Made by a program: the position numbers and the translations under genes
Shown: positions 17,146 to 27,809 of the stretch, piece by piece
Layout: every line of letters begins with the position of its first letter
Position numbering within the stretch: the stretch's first letter is position 1
Origin: Pseudoduganella lutea
GTDB lineage: Bacteria; Pseudomonadota; Gammaproteobacteria; Burkholderiales; Burkholderiaceae_D
Assembly (NCBI RefSeq): GCF_004209755.1
Contig: NZ_CP035913.1
Location: 2,604,001 to 2,668,000 of the forward strand
Direction of reading: 5' to 3'
DNA length: 64,000 nucleotides
Notes under the pieces: model-generated
Seen by the model: the letters and a program-made list of their open reading frames with translations, nothing else
What the model was told of the DNA's origin: nothing
Database searches by the model: none

Positions 17146-18480
17146 TTAGCGGGTCGGAATGCCGCCTTTGAAGTTAGCCTTGCGCAGCAGCGAATCGTAT
17201 TGCTGCGACATCACGTAGTTCTGGACCTGGGCCATGAAGTCCATGGTCACGACCACGATGATCAACAGGGAGGTGCCGCCGAATACAAAGGACACTTTCC
17301 ACTGGGCTTGCATAAACTCCGGCAACAGGCACACCAGGGTAATGTAGACGGCGCCTGCCAGGGTCAATCGGGTCAGGATCTTGTCGATGTAACGGGCAGT
17401 CTGCTCACCGGGACGAATCCCTGGCACAAAGGCCCCGCTCTTCTTCAAGTTGTCCGCTGTTTCCTTGCTGTTGAACACCAGTGCGGTGTAGAAGAAGCAG
17501 AAAAACACGATCGCCACAGCATACAGCAGTGCATGGATGGGCTCGCCTGGGCTCAACGACGCAGCCAGATCTTTCAGGAAGCGCACAACAGGGTTGCTGT
17601 TGTCCGCGCCACGTGCGAACCAGTCCACGATAGTGGCCGGGAACAAGATGATCGACGATGCGAAGATCGGCGGGATCACGCCTGCCATGTTCAGCTTCAG
17701 CGGCAGGTGACTGGTTTGCCCACCGTAGATCTTGTTGCCGACCTGACGTTTGGCATAGTTCACCAGGATCTTGCGCTGGCCACGTTCCACGAACACCACG
17801 ACATAGGTCACGGCTGCAACCAGGATCACGATGATGATGGCGGAGATCGCACTGATCGCACCGGTCGACACCTGGGTGAACAAGCTACCCATTGCGCTCG
17901 GCAGACCGGCGGCGATACCGGCAAAGATGATGATGGAGATGCCGTTACCAAGACCGCGCTCGGTAATCTGCTCCCCCAGCCACATCAGGAACATGGTGCC
18001 GGTCAGCAGCGTCACCACGGTGGTGAAGCGGAACGCCATGCCCGGGTCGATCACCAGGCCAGGCTGGGCTTCCAGCGCGACGGAGATGCCGAATGCCTGG
18101 AACAAAGCCAGGCCCACGGTGGCGTAACGGGTGTACTGGGTGATCTTGCGACGACCAGCCTCCCCTTCCTTCTTCAGCGCTTCCATCTGCGGAGACACGA
18201 TCGACAGCAACTGCATGATGATCGAGGCCGAGATGTAGGGCATGATGCCCAGCGCAAACACCGTGAAGCGCGACAGGGCGCCACCCGAGAACATGTTGAA
18301 CATGCCCAGGAGACCACCCTCTTGCGACTTGAACAGTGCGGCCAGCTGTACCGGGTCGATCCCCGGCACCGGGACGTGTGCCCCGATGCGGTAGACTACC
18401 AGAGCGCCCAGCAAAAACCACAGACGGTTCCAGGGGAACCCGGCTGCGGCACTTTTAGCAAGCTGCGGATTAGTCGCCAA
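17146..18480 (-). CDS. secY: Protein translocase subunit SecY
   Basis: A 444-residue channel subunit of the SecYEG translocon with ten transmembrane helices, about the usual length. Conserved landmarks are [12 protein letters not shown] after TM1, the [14 protein letters not shown] plug/TM2 region, and the cytoplasmic loop [20 protein letters not shown] that contacts ribosome and SecA. The C-terminal loop has [20 protein letters not shown]. It lies within the spc operon between rplO and infA. Confidence 0.98.
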   Translation of the reverse strand: MATNPQLAKSAAAGFPWNRLWFLLGALVVYRIGAHVPVPGIDPVQLAALFKSQEGGLLGMFNMFSGGALSRFTVFALGIMPYISASIIMQLLSIVSPQMEALKKEGEAGRRKITQYTRYATVGLALFQAFGISVALEAQPGLVIDPGMAFRFTTVVTLLTGTMFLMWLGEQITERGLGNGISIIIFAGIAAGLPSAMGSLFTQVSTGAISAISAIIIVILVAAVTYVVVFVERGQRKILVNYAKRQVGNKIYGGQTSHLPLKLNMAGVIPPIFASSIILFPATIVDWFARGADNSNPVVRFLKDLAASLSPGEPIHALLYAVAIVFFCFFYTALVFNSKETADNLKKSGAFVPGIRPGEQTARYIDKILTRLTLAGAVYITLVCLLPEFMQAQWKVSFVFGGTSLLIIVVVTMDFMAQVQNYVMSQQYDSLLRKANFKGGIPTR

Positions 18481-18507
18481 TTTTCGCTCCGTTCAAGCTC
18501 AAGCGTC

Positions 18508-18939
18508 TCAGGCTACCGAGCCGCCAGCCGCTTCGATGGCCGCTTTCGCGCCGGCGGTCACTTTCAGGCCCTTGATGGACACTGCTTTAGTGATTTCACC
18601 GGATGCGATCACGCGCACGTCGCGGGCCAGCACGGACAGCACGCCAGCCTGCTTCAAGACCAGCAGGTCGACTTCGCCGACTGCCAGGTTGTTCAGGTCG
18701 GACAGGCGCACTTCAGCCTTGAAGGTTGCGTTCAGCGATTTGAAGCCGCGCTTCGGCAGACGACGCTGCAGAGGCATCTGACCGCCTTCGAAGCCGACTT
18801 TGTGGAAGCCGCCCGAACGCGATTTCTGACCTTTGTGACCACGGCCGGCGGTCTTGCCCAGGCCGGAGCCGATACCGCGACCAACACGGCGCTTGGCGTG
18901 TTTCGCGCCTTCGGCTGGTTGAATGGTATTCAATTCCAT
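18508..18939 (-). CDS. rplO: 50S ribosomal protein L15
   Basis: A 143-residue protein with the long Gly/Arg/Lys-rich N-terminal extension [20 protein letters not shown] (about residues 20-40) that threads into 23S rRNA, and a globular C-terminal domain (about 70-143). It is placed between rpmD and secY as expected. Confidence 0.98.
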   Translation of the reverse strand: MELNTIQPAEGAKHAKRRVGRGIGSGLGKTAGRGHKGQKSRSGGFHKVGFEGGQMPLQRRLPKRGFKSLNATFKAEVRLSDLNNLAVGEVDLLVLKQAGVLSVLARDVRVIASGEITKAVSIKGLKVTAGAKAAIEAAGGSVA

Positions 18940-18966
18940 TGTGTTCTCCAGATCGTAAGCCGGGGC

Positions 18967-19143
18967 TTACGATACAACCTTAACGAGGTAAGCGACCTTG
19001 TTGATCATGCCGCGTACCGATGGCGTGTCCTGCAGCTCGGAAACCGAGTTGACACGGCGCAGGCCCAGACCACGCACCGTAGCGCGGTGGTCTTGGCGGG
19101 TGCCGATCAGGCCCTTCACCAGTTTGACTTTGATAGTGCTCAT
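18967..19143 (-). CDS. rpmD: 50S ribosomal protein L30
   Basis: A 58-residue small two-layer protein ([29 protein letters not shown]). Two ATGs lie six bases apart; the downstream one at 19143 is chosen because the GGGG site is then correctly spaced, whereas it directly abuts the upstream ATG. It lies between rpsE and rplO. Confidence 0.95.
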   Translation of the reverse strand: MSTIKVKLVKGLIGTRQDHRATVRGLGLRRVNSVSELQDTPSVRGMINKVAYLVKVVS

Positions 19144-19153
19144 GGTCATCCCC

Positions 19154-19672
19154 TTAAGCCAGAATGTCTTCTACCGACTTGCCGCGTTTCGCAGCGATAT
19201 CGGCAGGAGTGCTCATTTTCGACAGGCCGTCCAGGGTGGCGCGCACCAGGTTGTACGGGTTGTTCGAACCGGTGGATTTCGCCACCACGTCCGTCACGCC
19301 CATCACGTCGAAGATAGCGCGCATTGCGCCACCAGCGATGACGCCAGTACCAGGCTTGGCCGGGCTCATCATGACGCGCGAGGCGCCATGGCGGCCGGTT
19401 ACCGTGTGCTGCAGCGTACCGTTCTTCAGAGGCACCTTGATCAGGTTGCGACGGGCTTCTTCCATTGCCTTCTGCACACCGACCGGAACTTCCTTCGACT
19501 TGCCCTTGCCCATGCCGATGCGGCCATCGCCGTCACCAACCACGGTCAGCGCCGCGAAGCCCATGATACGACCACCCTTGACCACTTTGGTCACGCGGTT
19601 GATCGCGATCATTTTTTCGCGCATGCCGTCATCCGGCTTGTCGCTTTGCATTTTTGCTTGCATTTTTGCCAT
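19154..19672 (-). CDS. rpsE: 30S ribosomal protein S5
   Basis: A 172-residue protein with an N-terminal double-stranded-RNA-like domain (about 20-90, [25 protein letters not shown]) and a C-terminal domain (about 95-165). It takes part in decoding fidelity and mRNA helicase activity at the entry channel. The residue region linked to spectinomycin resistance (VTKVVKGGR) appears ordinary. Ten bp separate it from both neighbours. Confidence 0.98.
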   Translation of the reverse strand: MAKMQAKMQSDKPDDGMREKMIAINRVTKVVKGGRIMGFAALTVVGDGDGRIGMGKGKSKEVPVGVQKAMEEARRNLIKVPLKNGTLQHTVTGRHGASRVMMSPAKPGTGVIAGGAMRAIFDVMGVTDVVAKSTGSNNPYNLVRATLDGLSKMSTPADIAAKRGKSVEDILA

Positions 19673-19682
19673 GATCGTACCC

Positions 19683-20045
19683 TTAGAACTTCAGACCGGC
19701 TTCACGCGCGGCATCAGCCAGCGCCTTCACACGGCCGTGGTAACGGAAACCGGAGCGGTCGAACGCTACTTCGGTGATACCTGCCTTGATTGCCTTTTCG
19801 GCGACGCGCTTGCCCACCAGTGCGGCAGCGGCGGCGTTACCACCCTTGCCCGACTTGCCGGCCAGTTCGGCGCGAACTTCTGCTTCCACGGTAGACGCCG
19901 AAACCAGAACTTTAGCGTCCGGGCTGATCAGGTTCGCGTAAATGTGCAGGTTAGTGCGGTGGACCGACAGGCGGTTCACTTTCAGTTGCGCGATCTTGAT
20001 GCGGGTTTGACGTCCGCGGCGCAGACGAGATTGCTTTTTATCCAT
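19683..20045 (-). CDS. rplR: 50S ribosomal protein L18
   Basis: A 120-residue 5S rRNA-binding protein. The basic N-terminus ([18 protein letters not shown]) and the C-terminal [26 protein letters not shown] segment are diagnostic. It follows rplF by 13 bp. Confidence 0.98.
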   Translation of the reverse strand: MDKKQSRLRRGRQTRIKIAQLKVNRLSVHRTNLHIYANLISPDAKVLVSASTVEAEVRAELAGKSGKGGNAAAAALVGKRVAEKAIKAGITEVAFDRSGFRYHGRVKALADAAREAGLKF

Positions 20046-20058
20046 CGTCAGCCCCTAA

Positions 20059-20592
20059 TTACTTCTTCTTGGTTTCTTTGATCTTGACCACTTCGTCCAC
20101 ATAGCGGACGCCCTTGCCTTTATAAGGCTCAGGGGAGCGGTAAGCACGAACTTCTGCGGCAACCTGGCCGACCTGTTGACGGTCGACACCCTTGATCACG
20201 ACTTCGGTCGGGGTCGGGGTAGCCACGGTCACGCCAGCCGGCATTGCATGCACGACAGGGTGGGAGAAGCCCAGCGACAGGTTCAGCTTGTCGCCTTGGG
20301 CTTGCGCCTTGTAACCCACGCCAACCAGGGACAGCTTCTTCTCGAAGCCCTTGGTGACGCCGGTGACCATGTTGTTGACCAGTGCGCGCAGCGTGCCGGA
20401 CATGGCGTTCGCTTCACGGCTGTCGTTGGCAACAGTGAACGACAGCGTGCCGTTGTTGTTTTCAACGTTGACCAGGCCATTCAGGCTCTGGGTCAGGGTG
20501 CCCAGCGGGCCCTTGACGGTGATCGCTTGTGCGGAGATGGCGACTTCGGCGCCAGCCGGCACGGCGATCGGCATTTTAGCTACTCGAGACAT
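20059..20592 (-). CDS. rplF: 50S ribosomal protein L6
   Basis: A 177-residue protein of two repeated alpha/beta domains (about 1-80 and 85-177) that binds helix 97 of 23S rRNA near the factor-binding site. The C-terminal signature [16 protein letters not shown] is present. It has standard neighbours, rpsH and rplR. Confidence 0.98.
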   Translation of the reverse strand: MSRVAKMPIAVPAGAEVAISAQAITVKGPLGTLTQSLNGLVNVENNNGTLSFTVANDSREANAMSGTLRALVNNMVTGVTKGFEKKLSLVGVGYKAQAQGDKLNLSLGFSHPVVHAMPAGVTVATPTPTEVVIKGVDRQQVGQVAAEVRAYRSPEPYKGKGVRYVDEVVKIKETKKK

Positions 20593-20602
20593 GTGTTACT
20601 CC

Positions 20603-20998
20603 TTAAGCCACGAAGCAGATGACTTCGCCACCGACGCCGGTAGCGCGCGCTTTGCGATCGGTCATGACGCCTTGCGGGGTCGACACGATTGCCACGCCCA
20701 GGCCGTTCATCACGGTCGGGATTTCATCCTTGCCTTTGTAGACGCGCAGGCCCGGACGGGACACGCGCTCGAGGCGCTCGATGACAGGACGGCCAGTGTA
20801 ATACTTCAGGCCAATTTGCAGCTCCGCTTTGCCTTCGGAGGAAGACACTGCGAAATCTTCAATGTAGCCTTCGTCCTTCAGGACGGAGGCGATCGCCACT
20901 TTGACTTTCGATGACGGCATTGCAACGGTGGTCTTCTTCACACCCTGTGCATTGCGGATACGGGTCAGCATATCGGCGATAGGATCGCTCATACTCAT
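20603..20998 (-). CDS. rpsH: 30S ribosomal protein S8
   Basis: A 131-residue central-domain 16S rRNA binder; in enterics it also represses the spc operon. It begins [18 protein letters not shown], and the C-terminal [20 protein letters not shown] signature is intact. A second ATG two codons downstream is the alternative start; the first is used by analogy with the family. Confidence 0.98.
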   Translation of the reverse strand: MSMSDPIADMLTRIRNAQGVKKTTVAMPSSKVKVAIASVLKDEGYIEDFAVSSSEGKAELQIGLKYYTGRPVIERLERVSRPGLRVYKGKDEIPTVMNGLGVAIVSTPQGVMTDRKARATGVGGEVICFVA

Positions 20999-21012
20999 TG
21001 CTTATTCTCCTA

Positions 21013-21318
21013 TTACCAGCTGGCTTTGGTCATACCCGGGATTTCACCACGCATGGCGAATTCACGGAGCTTGGTGCGGGCCAGACCGAATTTACGGAAG
21101 GTGCCACGTGGACGGCCGGTGATGGCGCAGCGGTTACGCTGGCGGGTCGGTGCAGAGTTACGCGGCAGGGCCTGCAGTTTCAGGCGGGCTTCGTAACGCT
21201 CTTCTTCCGACTTCGACTGGTCGTCGATGATGGCTTTCAGGGCGGCGCGCTTGGCGGCGAATTTCTCCACCAGGTCGGCACGCTTCTGTTCACGGTTAAT
21301 CAGTGCGAGTTTTGCCAT
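21013..21318 (-). CDS. rpsN: 30S ribosomal protein S14 (zinc-independent form)
   Basis: A 101-residue long-type S14 with no paired CxxC motifs, so it is the C- form that does not need zinc. The C-terminal [21 protein letters not shown] segment is diagnostic. It lies between rplE and rpsH, overlapping neither. Confidence 0.98.
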   Translation of the reverse strand: MAKLALINREQKRADLVEKFAAKRAALKAIIDDQSKSEEERYEARLKLQALPRNSAPTRQRNRCAITGRPRGTFRKFGLARTKLREFAMRGEIPGMTKASW

Positions 21319-21324
21319 GATCGG

Positions 21325-21864
21325 TTAGTTCCTGAACGGGAATTTGAATGCGGCGAGCAGAGCTTTCGCTTCGTCGTCGGTCTTGGCGGTCGTGGTGATC
21401 GAGATGTTCATGCCACGCAGCGCGTCGATCTTGTCGTACTCGATTTCCGGGAAGATGATCTGCTCTTTGACACCGATGTTGTAGTTACCACGGCCATCGA
21501 ACGAGCGGCCGGACACACCACGGAAGTCACGCACGCGCGGCAGTGCCACGGTGATGAAGCGATCCAGGAATTCGTACATACGGGCGCCACGCAGGGTCAC
21601 CATCGTACCGATCGGGTAGCCTTCGCGGATCTTGAAACCTGCGATTGCCTTGCGCGACTTGGTCGTCACTGGCTTCTGACCGGCGATCTTGGTCAGGTCG
21701 CCAACGGCGTGTTCCAGGACTTTCTTGTCAGCGATTGCTTCGCCCACACCCATGTTCAGGGTGATTTTCGTCAGGCGCGGCACTTCCATTACCGATTTGT
21801 AGCCGAATTTCTCGGTCAGCTCGGAAACGACTTTCTCTTTGTATACTTGTTGCAGACGGGCCAT
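21325..21864 (-). CDS. rplE: 50S ribosomal protein L5
   Basis: A 179-residue 5S rRNA and P-site tRNA contact protein, the standard length from the ATG at 21864 ([13 protein letters not shown]) with a GGGGTAA site; the frame also allows a TTG two codons upstream. Conserved [24 protein letters not shown] is present. It begins 7 bp after rplX. Confidence 0.98.
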   Translation of the reverse strand: MARLQQVYKEKVVSELTEKFGYKSVMEVPRLTKITLNMGVGEAIADKKVLEHAVGDLTKIAGQKPVTTKSRKAIAGFKIREGYPIGTMVTLRGARMYEFLDRFITVALPRVRDFRGVSGRSFDGRGNYNIGVKEQIIFPEIEYDKIDALRGMNISITTTAKTDDEAKALLAAFKFPFRN

Positions 21865-21870
21865 TTTCAA

Positions 21871-22185
21871 TTACCCCTTCACTACTTCGCCGGAGGACTT
21901 GAAGACGCGGACTTTTTTACCGTCCACTTCCTTGAAGCCCACGCGATCGGCCTTGCCGGTCGCAGCGTTGAACAGAGCAACGTTGGACACGTGAATCGGC
22001 ATGGTCTTGTCGACGATGCCACCAGTTACGCCCGTCATCGGGTTCGGCTTGACGGCCTTCTTGGCCACGTTCACGCCATCTACCACGACATGCTCAGCGT
22101 CTACACGCTGGGTCACGACACCGCGCTTGCCCTTGTCCTTACCGGTCAGGACGACAACTTCGTCGTTTTTGCGAATCTTATCCAT
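21871..22185 (-). CDS. rplX: 50S ribosomal protein L24
   Basis: A 104-residue assembly-initiator protein of the large subunit. The N-terminal KOW motif ([19 protein letters not shown], about 4-22) is clear. It is placed between rplN and rplE, as in the canonical spc operon. Confidence 0.98.
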   Translation of the reverse strand: MDKIRKNDEVVVLTGKDKGKRGVVTQRVDAEHVVVDGVNVAKKAVKPNPMTGVTGGIVDKTMPIHVSNVALFNAATGKADRVGFKEVDGKKVRVFKSSGEVVKG

Positions 22186-22194
22186 TGCGACTCC

Positions 22195-22563
22195 TTACAG
22201 GACTTCCGGTGCCAGGGACACGATCTTCATGAACTTCTCGGTGCGCAGTTCACGCGTCACCGGGCCAAAGATACGGGTACCGATCGGTTCCAGCTTGGAG
22301 TTCAGCAGAACGGCGGCGTTGCCGTCGAACTTGACCAGGGAACCGTCCTGGCGACGCACACCCTTAGCGGTGCGCACAACCACGGCGTTATAAATTTCAC
22401 CTTTTTTGACACGGCCGCGTGGCTGTGCCTGTTTAACCGTGACCTTGATCACGTCGCCGATGCCAGCGTAACGGCGCTTGGAACCGCCCAACACCTTGAT
22501 GCACATAACTTCTTTCGCACCGGTGTTGTCGGCTACCTCGAGCCGGCTTTCAGTTTGAATCAT
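22195..22563 (-). CDS. rplN: 50S ribosomal protein L14
   Basis: A 122-residue protein ([33 protein letters not shown]) that forms bridge B8 and is the RsfS silencing-factor contact. It is the first gene of the spc operon; a 259-bp gap with a terminator-like hairpin and promoter-like sequence separates it from rpsQ. Confidence 0.98.
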   Translation of the reverse strand: MIQTESRLEVADNTGAKEVMCIKVLGGSKRRYAGIGDVIKVTVKQAQPRGRVKKGEIYNAVVVRTAKGVRRQDGSLVKFDGNAAVLLNSKLEPIGTRIFGPVTRELRTEKFMKIVSLAPEVL

Positions 22564-22743
22564 AGTATTCTCTTTCCCAACTTAAGCCGAAGAATCCACA
22601 CAATGCGGACCTCTCGGTCAGTCTTGGTCCCGCCAGCGATGCTGCTGCATTGCTGTTTGGGTGCTTGACCTTCATACAGTACTGACCGCGAAACCGCGTC
22701 TGCGGAGAGACACTTAGCGGCGATACATGAACGAAGCCCGCAA

Positions 22744-22771
22744 GTATTACATACAACCTGCGGGCCTGCAA
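22744..22771 (-). promoter_or_regulatory. Candidate spc promoter upstream of rplN
   Basis: On the minus strand, TTGCAG and TAATAC hexamers are separated by 16 bp, downstream of the rpsQ hairpin and about 180 bp before rplN. The match is moderate, and the position in an otherwise gene-free 259-bp gap supports it. Confidence 0.4.
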
Positions 22772-22782
22772 GAACTAATTGG

Positions 22783-22812
22783 AAAACGGACCGGAGCGCA
22801 ACGCTCCGGTCC
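22783..22812 (-). terminator. Terminator-like hairpin after rpsQ
   Basis: A perfect hairpin with 11-bp arms (GGACCGGAGCG) and a 3-base loop is followed on the minus strand by G and four T, 10 bp after the rpsQ stop. It probably separates the S10 and spc transcription units. Confidence 0.7.
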
Positions 22813-22822
22813 AGCCTTCTTT

Positions 22823-23095
22823 TTAGACGATTTGTGCAGCTTGCACTACACGCGTCACCGTCCACGCCTTCGTCTTGGAGATCGGACGACCTTCCGCGAT
22901 CTCGACCGTATCACCGGCCTTGACCTGGTTGGTTTCGTCATGTGCGTGGTATTTCGCCGAACGCACGATGATCTTGCCGTACAGAGGGTGCTTGACGTGA
23001 CGCTCGATCAGCACGGTAACGGTCTTGTCCATCTTGTCGGACACCACTTTACCGATCAGCGTGCGCTTGAGCGACTGTTTCACTGGTTCGTTCAT
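22823..23095 (-). CDS. rpsQ: 30S ribosomal protein S17
   Basis: A 90-residue OB-fold primary 16S rRNA binder ([29 protein letters not shown]). It overlaps rpmC by 4 bp (ATGA), so it is translationally coupled. It is the last gene of the S10 block, followed by a terminator-like hairpin. Confidence 0.98.
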   Translation of the reverse strand: MNEPVKQSLKRTLIGKVVSDKMDKTVTVLIERHVKHPLYGKIIVRSAKYHAHDETNQVKAGDTVEIAEGRPISKTKAWTVTRVVQAAQIV

Positions 23096-23283
23096 TTGGC
23101 TTCCTTCGTGTTCATTACCGTTTTGACGCGTGCGATGTCGCGGCGGACCTTCTTCAGCTGCGAATTGTTGCTCAGCTGTTGCGTGGCGCTTTGCATACGC
23201 AGGCCGAACTGTGCCTTCAGCAGGTCATTCAGTTCTTTCTGCAGAGCAGCCTGGTCTTTGCCGCGGAGTTCAGATGCTTTCAT
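23092..23283 (-). CDS. rpmC: 50S ribosomal protein L29
   Basis: A 63-residue two-helix protein at the tunnel exit, where it helps bind SRP and trigger factor. It starts [22 protein letters not shown]. It overlaps rpsQ by 4 bp and follows rplP by 12 bp. Confidence 0.97.
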   Translation of the reverse strand: MKASELRGKDQAALQKELNDLLKAQFGLRMQSATQQLSNNSQLKKVRRDIARVKTVMNTKEAK

Positions 23284-23295
23284 ATTTCACTCCAA

Positions 23296-23715
23296 TTATT
23301 GGCCAACCTGGCGCACCACGAAGGTGGTTGCCAGCGGCAGTTTGGCAGCAGCCAGGCGGAACGCTTCGCGTGCCAGCTCTTCGCCAACGCCGTCCATTTC
23401 ATACAGCACTTTACCTGGCTGGATTTCAGCCACGTAGTACTCCGGGTTACCTTTACCGTTACCCATACGGACTTCAGCCGGCTTGTTCGAAATCGGCTTG
23501 TCCGGGAAGACACGGATCCAGATACGGCCGCCACGCTTGATGTGACGGGTCATGGCACGACGGGCAGCTTCGATCTGGCGTGCCGTGATACGGCCACGCG
23601 CGACGGCTTTCAGACCGAATTCGCCGAACGACACGGCGGTGCCGCGCGAATGCGAGATACCGGTGTTACGGCCCTTCTGCTCTTTACGATACTTCCTGCG
23701 AGATGGTTGCAGCAT
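23296..23715 (-). CDS. rplP: 50S ribosomal protein L16
   Basis: A 139-residue protein near the A-site and peptidyl transferase centre. It begins [19 protein letters not shown] and contains the basic [23 protein letters not shown] loop, in which E. coli L16 is hydroxylated on an arginine. It follows rpsC by 14 bp. Confidence 0.98.
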   Translation of the reverse strand: MLQPSRRKYRKEQKGRNTGISHSRGTAVSFGEFGLKAVARGRITARQIEAARRAMTRHIKRGGRIWIRVFPDKPISNKPAEVRMGNGKGNPEYYVAEIQPGKVLYEMDGVGEELAREAFRLAAAKLPLATTFVVRQVGQ

Positions 23716-23729
23716 GCTTGTTCTCCTGC

Positions 23730-24518
23730 TTATTCAGCTGCAGCCGGCTTCGCAGCGCGGCGAGCGGCTGGGGCGCCTGGTTTAGCGCCCGGACCTGGAC
23801 GTGGGCGGCCGCCCGGCTTGCCATCATCGCGGCGCGGGCCGCGTGGCTTCTTCTCGTCAGCCGGGGTGTCGATGACTGGTGCTTCGCCGGTAGCGGAGCG
23901 GTCACCCTTGTACACCCAAACCTTGACGCCGATGATGCCGTAGGTGGTCGATGCTTCGGACGTGCCGTAGTCGATGTCCGCCTTCAGGGTATGCAGAGGC
24001 ACGCGGCCTTCGCGATACCATTCGGTACGGGCGATCTCGATGCCGTTCAGACGGCCGGACGACATGATCTTGATGCCGACGGCACCCAGGCGCATTGCAT
24101 TTTGCATTGCGCGCTTCATGGCGCGGCGGAACATGATCCGCTTTTCCAGCTGCTGGGCGATCGAATCGGCGATCAGCTGCGAATCGATTTCCGGCTTGCG
24201 GATTTCCTCGATATTGACGTGCACCGGCACGCCCATGATCTTGGTCAGTTCCGCTTTCAGCACTTCAATGTCTTCGCCCTTCTTGCCGATCACAACGCCC
24301 GGACGGGAGCTGTACACGGTGAAGCGCGCGTTCTTCGCAGGACGCTCGATGACGATGCGGCCGACGGAGGCGTTCTTCAGCTTCTTCTTCAGGTAAGCGC
24401 GCGCCTTCAGGTCTTCGTTCAGCATCTGAGCGAAGTTACCGTTGGTCGCGTACCAGCGGGAAGCCCAGTTACGGGTAACGGCCAGACGGAAGCCGGTTGG
24501 ATGAATTTTCTGTCCCAT
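23730..24518 (-). CDS. rpsC: 30S ribosomal protein S3
   Basis: A 262-residue protein at the mRNA entry site. It has an N-terminal region, a type-2 KH domain (about 40-110, with [11 protein letters not shown]) and a C-terminal domain ending near residue 210. It is about 30 residues longer than the E. coli protein because of a Pro/Gly/Ala/Arg-rich tail (about 220-262), which is common in betaproteobacteria. The order rplV-rpsC-rplP is standard. Confidence 0.98.
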   Translation of the reverse strand: MGQKIHPTGFRLAVTRNWASRWYATNGNFAQMLNEDLKARAYLKKKLKNASVGRIVIERPAKNARFTVYSSRPGVVIGKKGEDIEVLKAELTKIMGVPVHVNIEEIRKPEIDSQLIADSIAQQLEKRIMFRRAMKRAMQNAMRLGAVGIKIMSSGRLNGIEIARTEWYREGRVPLHTLKADIDYGTSEASTTYGIIGVKVWVYKGDRSATGEAPVIDTPADEKKPRGPRRDDGKPGGRPRPGPGAKPGAPAARRAAKPAAAE

Positions 24519-24527
24519 CTTGGCTCC

Positions 24528-24857
24528 TTAGTTTCCGACCGTCAGGTAGACGTGGCAGGACTGCTTCGAGATACGATCGCCACGGCCCTTTGCACGCGCG
24601 GTGAAGCGCTTCAGGATCGGGCCCTTTTCGACGTAGATCGTTTTCACGTACAGTTCGTCGATGTCGGCACCATCGTTGTGCTCGGCGTTCGCAATGGCGG
24701 ACTCCAGCACCTTCTTGATGATGGTGGCGCCTTTTTTCGGGCTGAACTGCAGGATGTTCAGCGCGGCGTCAACCTTCTTGCCGCGGATCAGGTCAGCCAC
24801 CAGGCGACCCTTTTGATCCGACAGGCGCACGCCTTTGAGGATTGCTTTGGTTTCCAT
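24528..24857 (-). CDS. rplV: 50S ribosomal protein L22
   Basis: A 109-residue protein whose beta-hairpin lines the exit tunnel, the site of macrolide-resistance changes in other species; the hairpin ([22 protein letters not shown]) looks ordinary. Its start overlaps the rpsS stop by one base (TAATG). Confidence 0.98.
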   Translation of the reverse strand: METKAILKGVRLSDQKGRLVADLIRGKKVDAALNILQFSPKKGATIIKKVLESAIANAEHNDGADIDELYVKTIYVEKGPILKRFTARAKGRGDRISKQSCHVYLTVGN

Positions 24858-25132
24858 TATTTCTTCGCCTTTTTGTCAGCAGCGTGGCCCTTGAACGTAC
24901 GGGTCAGCGCGAACTCGCCGAGCTTGTGACCAACCATGTTCTCGGACACGTACACAGGCACGTGGACCTTGCCGTTGTGCACGGCAATCGTCAAGCCGAT
25001 GAAGTCAGGCATGATCGTCGAACGGCGGGACCAGGTTTTGATTGGCTTCTTGTCTTTGGTCGCTTGCGCGGTTTCGACTTTCTTCACCAGGTGGGCGTCG
25101 CAGAACGGCCCTTTTTTCAATGAACGGGTCAT
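24857..25132 (-). CDS. rpsS: 30S ribosomal protein S19
   Basis: A 91-residue head protein ([20 protein letters not shown]) that contacts S13 and 16S rRNA. The [21 protein letters not shown]-terminus is conserved. It overlaps rplV by one base and follows rplB by 9 bp. Confidence 0.98.
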   Translation of the reverse strand: MTRSLKKGPFCDAHLVKKVETAQATKDKKPIKTWSRRSTIMPDFIGLTIAVHNGKVHVPVYVSENMVGHKLGEFALTRTFKGHAADKKAKK

Positions 25133-25141
25133 GATTTATCC

Positions 25142-25969
25142 TTATTTCTTGCCGCGGCGCGAGACGATCATCGAAGAAGTGCGCTTGTTCGAACGCGTCT
25201 TCTTGCCCTTGGTCTGCTGGCCCCATGGCGACACTGGGTGACGACCAGCTGCCGTCTTGCCCTCACCACCACCGTGCGGGTGGTCGACCGGGTTCATGAC
25301 GACACCACGGACGGTCGGGCGGACACCGCGCCAACGCATCGCACCGGCTTTACCGATCTTGCGCAGGCTGTGTTCGGCATTGCCGACTTCGCCCACGGTT
25401 GCGCGGCACTCGATGTGCACGCGGCGCACTTCGCCGGAGCGCAGACGCACCTGGGCGTAAGTACCTTCGCGGGCCATCAGCACGACTGCGGCACCGGCGG
25501 TACGTGCCATCTGGGCACCTTTACCTGGCAGCATTTCGACGCAGTGGATCACGGTACCAACCGGGATGTTGCGGATCGGCAGGGTGTTACCGGCCTTGAT
25601 CGGCGCTTCCGAACCGTTCATCAGCGTATCGCCGACGGACAGGCCTTTCGAAGCGATCACGTACTTGCGCTCGCCGTCGGCGTAGCACAGCAGGGCGATG
25701 TGCGCCGTGCGGTTCGGATCGTATTCGATGCGTTCCACTTTCGCAGGAATACCGTCCTTGTTGCGCTTGAAGTCAACGATACGGTAGTGCTGCTTGTGAC
25801 CACCACCGATGTGACGGGTGGTGATGTGGCCGTTGTTGTTACGGCCGGCGGTCTTCGATTTTTTCTCAACCAGGGCTGCCAGCGGACGACCTTTGTACAG
25901 GTCGGCGTTGACAACCTTCACCATGCCACGACGGCCTGGGGAGGTTGGCTTCATCTTAACGAGTGCCAT
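25142..25969 (-). CDS. rplB: 50S ribosomal protein L2
   Basis: A 275-residue protein, one of the largest 50S proteins, required for subunit association and peptidyl transfer. It contains the OB and SH3-like domains and the C-terminal [15 protein letters not shown] loop, whose histidine corresponds to E. coli His229. It overlaps the rplW stop by one base. Confidence 0.98.
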   Translation of the reverse strand: MALVKMKPTSPGRRGMVKVVNADLYKGRPLAALVEKKSKTAGRNNNGHITTRHIGGGHKQHYRIVDFKRNKDGIPAKVERIEYDPNRTAHIALLCYADGERKYVIASKGLSVGDTLMNGSEAPIKAGNTLPIRNIPVGTVIHCVEMLPGKGAQMARTAGAAVVLMAREGTYAQVRLRSGEVRRVHIECRATVGEVGNAEHSLRKIGKAGAMRWRGVRPTVRGVVMNPVDHPHGGGEGKTAAGRHPVSPWGQQTKGKKTRSNKRTSSMIVSRRGKK

Positions 25970-26283
25970 TAGTTAGCCTCCTCGGTGAAATTGATTTCCT
26001 GGCCAGGCTTCAGGCACACGAAAGCACGCTTGGTAGCATTGCGACGACCGATGAAACGGCCCGAACGCTTGACTTTACCTTCGCGGTTAACGGTCTGCAC
26101 CGATTCCACTTCGACCTTGAACAGCAGTTCAACGGCGGCCTTGATTTCTGGCTTGGTCGCGTCCGGAGCAACACGGAACACGATCTGCTCGTTCTTTTCC
26201 GCGACCATGGTGGCCTTTTCGGAAATGACCGGCGCCACCAGCACCTTCAACAGGCGCTCTTCGCTAAATTTGACGGCGCTCAT
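25969..26283 (-). CDS. rplW: 50S ribosomal protein L23
   Basis: A 104-residue tunnel-exit protein that docks trigger factor and SRP ([21 protein letters not shown]). Its start overlaps the end of rplD by 4 bp (ATGA) and its stop overlaps rplB by 1 bp, giving a tightly coupled run. Confidence 0.98.
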   Translation of the reverse strand: MSAVKFSEERLLKVLVAPVISEKATMVAEKNEQIVFRVAPDATKPEIKAAVELLFKVEVESVQTVNREGKVKRSGRFIGRRNATKRAFVCLKPGQEINFTEEAN

Positions 26284-26900
26284 GCCAGCAACTCCTCAAT
26301 CTTGGCCAGTGCCGCTTTGGTAACCAGGATCTTCTTGTAGAAGACCAGCGACATTGGATCTGCGTGACGCGGTTCCACGACCAGCACGTTCGGCAGGTTG
26401 CGGGAAGCCAGCAGCAGGTTTTCTTCGATGTTCTCGGTGATGATCAGGACCGAATCCAGACCCATGCCAGCCAGCTTTTGCGACAGCAGCTTGGTTTTCG
26501 GGGCTTCGATCGACAGATCTTCGATCACGACCAGGCGCTCTTCGCGAGCCAGCTGGGACAGGATCGAGCACAGGCCAGCGCGGTACATCTTCTTGTTCAC
26601 TTTGTGGGTGAAGTTCTCGTCAGGCGAGTTCGGGAAGATGCGACCACCGCCACGCCACAGTGGCGACGACGACATACCAGCACGGGCGCGGCCGGTGCCT
26701 TTCTGGCGCCAAGGCTTCTTGGTCGTGTGGTGAACCTGTTCACGGTCCTTCTGCGCGCGGTTGCCGCTACGGGCGTTCGCTGCATAAGCAACCACGATCT
26801 GGTGGATCAGGGCTTCGTTGTAATCACGGCCGAAGACGGTGTCTGCAGCAGCTACGTTCGACGCGGCTTGACCTTCAGCGTTCAAGAGCTTGAGTTCCAT
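26280..26900 (-). CDS. rplD: 50S ribosomal protein L4
   Basis: A 206-residue protein with an extended loop (about 45-95, [19 protein letters not shown] sequence) that lines the exit tunnel. In E. coli it represses the S10 operon through a leader upstream of rpsJ; here rpsJ lies 6 kb away in a separate unit, so that control cannot work in the same form. Four-bp overlap with rplW. Confidence 0.98.
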   Translation of the reverse strand: MELKLLNAEGQAASNVAAADTVFGRDYNEALIHQIVVAYAANARSGNRAQKDREQVHHTTKKPWRQKGTGRARAGMSSSPLWRGGGRIFPNSPDENFTHKVNKKMYRAGLCSILSQLAREERLVVIEDLSIEAPKTKLLSQKLAGMGLDSVLIITENIEENLLLASRNLPNVLVVEPRHADPMSLVFYKKILVTKAALAKIEELLA

Positions 26901-26903
26901 GAA

Positions 26904-27560
26904 TTAAGCTCCCTTCTTAGCTTTGACTTTAACGGCTGGCGAAACAACCACCTGGCCGTTTTTCGCGCCTGGTACCGCGCCCTTGACCAGCAGCAGCTGG
27001 CGTTCAGCGTCGATACGAGCGATTTCCAGGTTCTGGGTGGTGACGGTGACGTCGCCCATGTGACCGGTCATGCGCTTGCCAGGGAACACGCGGCCCGGGT
27101 CCTGCGCCATACCGATGGAGCCTGGTACGTTGTGCGAACGCGAGTTACCGTGAGTCTGACGACCCGATGCGAAATTGTGACGCTTGATGGTACCGGCGTA
27201 GCCTTTACCGATCGAGGTGCCCTGCACGTCGATCTTCTGACCGACTTCGAACAGCGAAGCGGCGACAACTTCGCCAGCTTTCAGTTCGGCAGCTTTGGCT
27301 GCATCGACACGGAACTCCTTCAGCAGAGTACCGGCTTCGACACCAGCTTTGGCGTAGTGACCCGCAGCGGCTTTGGTCACGCGGGAAGCGCGACGTTGAC
27401 CGAATACGACCTGAACAGCGGAGTAACCATCCGTTTCAGGAGTTTTGATTTGGGCGATACGGTTGTTCGACACGTCCAGCACGGTCACAGGGATCGAATC
27501 CCCGTCGTCCGTGAAGATGCGCATCATGCCAACCTTGCGACCGAGGAGGCCAAGGCTCAT
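26904..27560 (-). CDS. rplC: 50S ribosomal protein L3
   Basis: A 218-residue protein that initiates 50S assembly. Its loop [20 protein letters not shown] reaches the peptidyl transferase centre and includes the glutamine methylated by PrmB in E. coli. It is the first gene of this block: a promoter of its own lies about 90 bp upstream, and rpsJ, which normally precedes it directly, is 6.1 kb away. Confidence 0.98.
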   Translation of the reverse strand: MSLGLLGRKVGMMRIFTDDGDSIPVTVLDVSNNRIAQIKTPETDGYSAVQVVFGQRRASRVTKAAAGHYAKAGVEAGTLLKEFRVDAAKAAELKAGEVVAASLFEVGQKIDVQGTSIGKGYAGTIKRHNFASGRQTHGNSRSHNVPGSIGMAQDPGRVFPGKRMTGHMGDVTVTTQNLEIARIDAERQLLLVKGAVPGAKNGQVVVSPAVKVKAKKGA

Positions 27561-27652
27561 TTTTTCTCCATTCCCACCTACGATTGGGCAGGGCTATGTT
27601 GAACTACAAAAATGGCAGGACAAAAAAAGACGTATCCATACCGAAGCCGGCT

Positions 27653-27681
27653 AGTGTACTTTGATTTGCCTCTTGACGCAA
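27653..27681 (-). promoter_or_regulatory. Sigma-70-type promoter of the rplC operon
   Basis: On the minus strand, TTGCGT (27676-27681) and TACACT (27653-27658) are separated by exactly 17 bp, giving a leader of roughly 85 bases before the rplC ATG. It accounts for expression of the block in the absence of read-through from rpsJ. Confidence 0.65.
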
Positions 27682-27809
27682 CAAGTAAGTACGAGGTATG
27701 TCGATGCCTGTTGCACAAGGTTTGCACACATAATTGCCACGCTTCACGGCGATGCATTTTCGATATCGAAATGAGGCATGATGGCGCTTTTCAACCGTCA
27801 GGAGTTCCA

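Noticed and set aside
17200..22668. Long plus-strand frames (705 and 556 codons) opposite secY and spc genes
   Set aside because: They run antisense across several ribosomal protein genes and their spacers and show no family features.
22564..22822. Possible small gene in the rplN-rpsQ gap
   Set aside because: Short frames only, without ribosome sites; the gap is better explained by a terminator and promoter.
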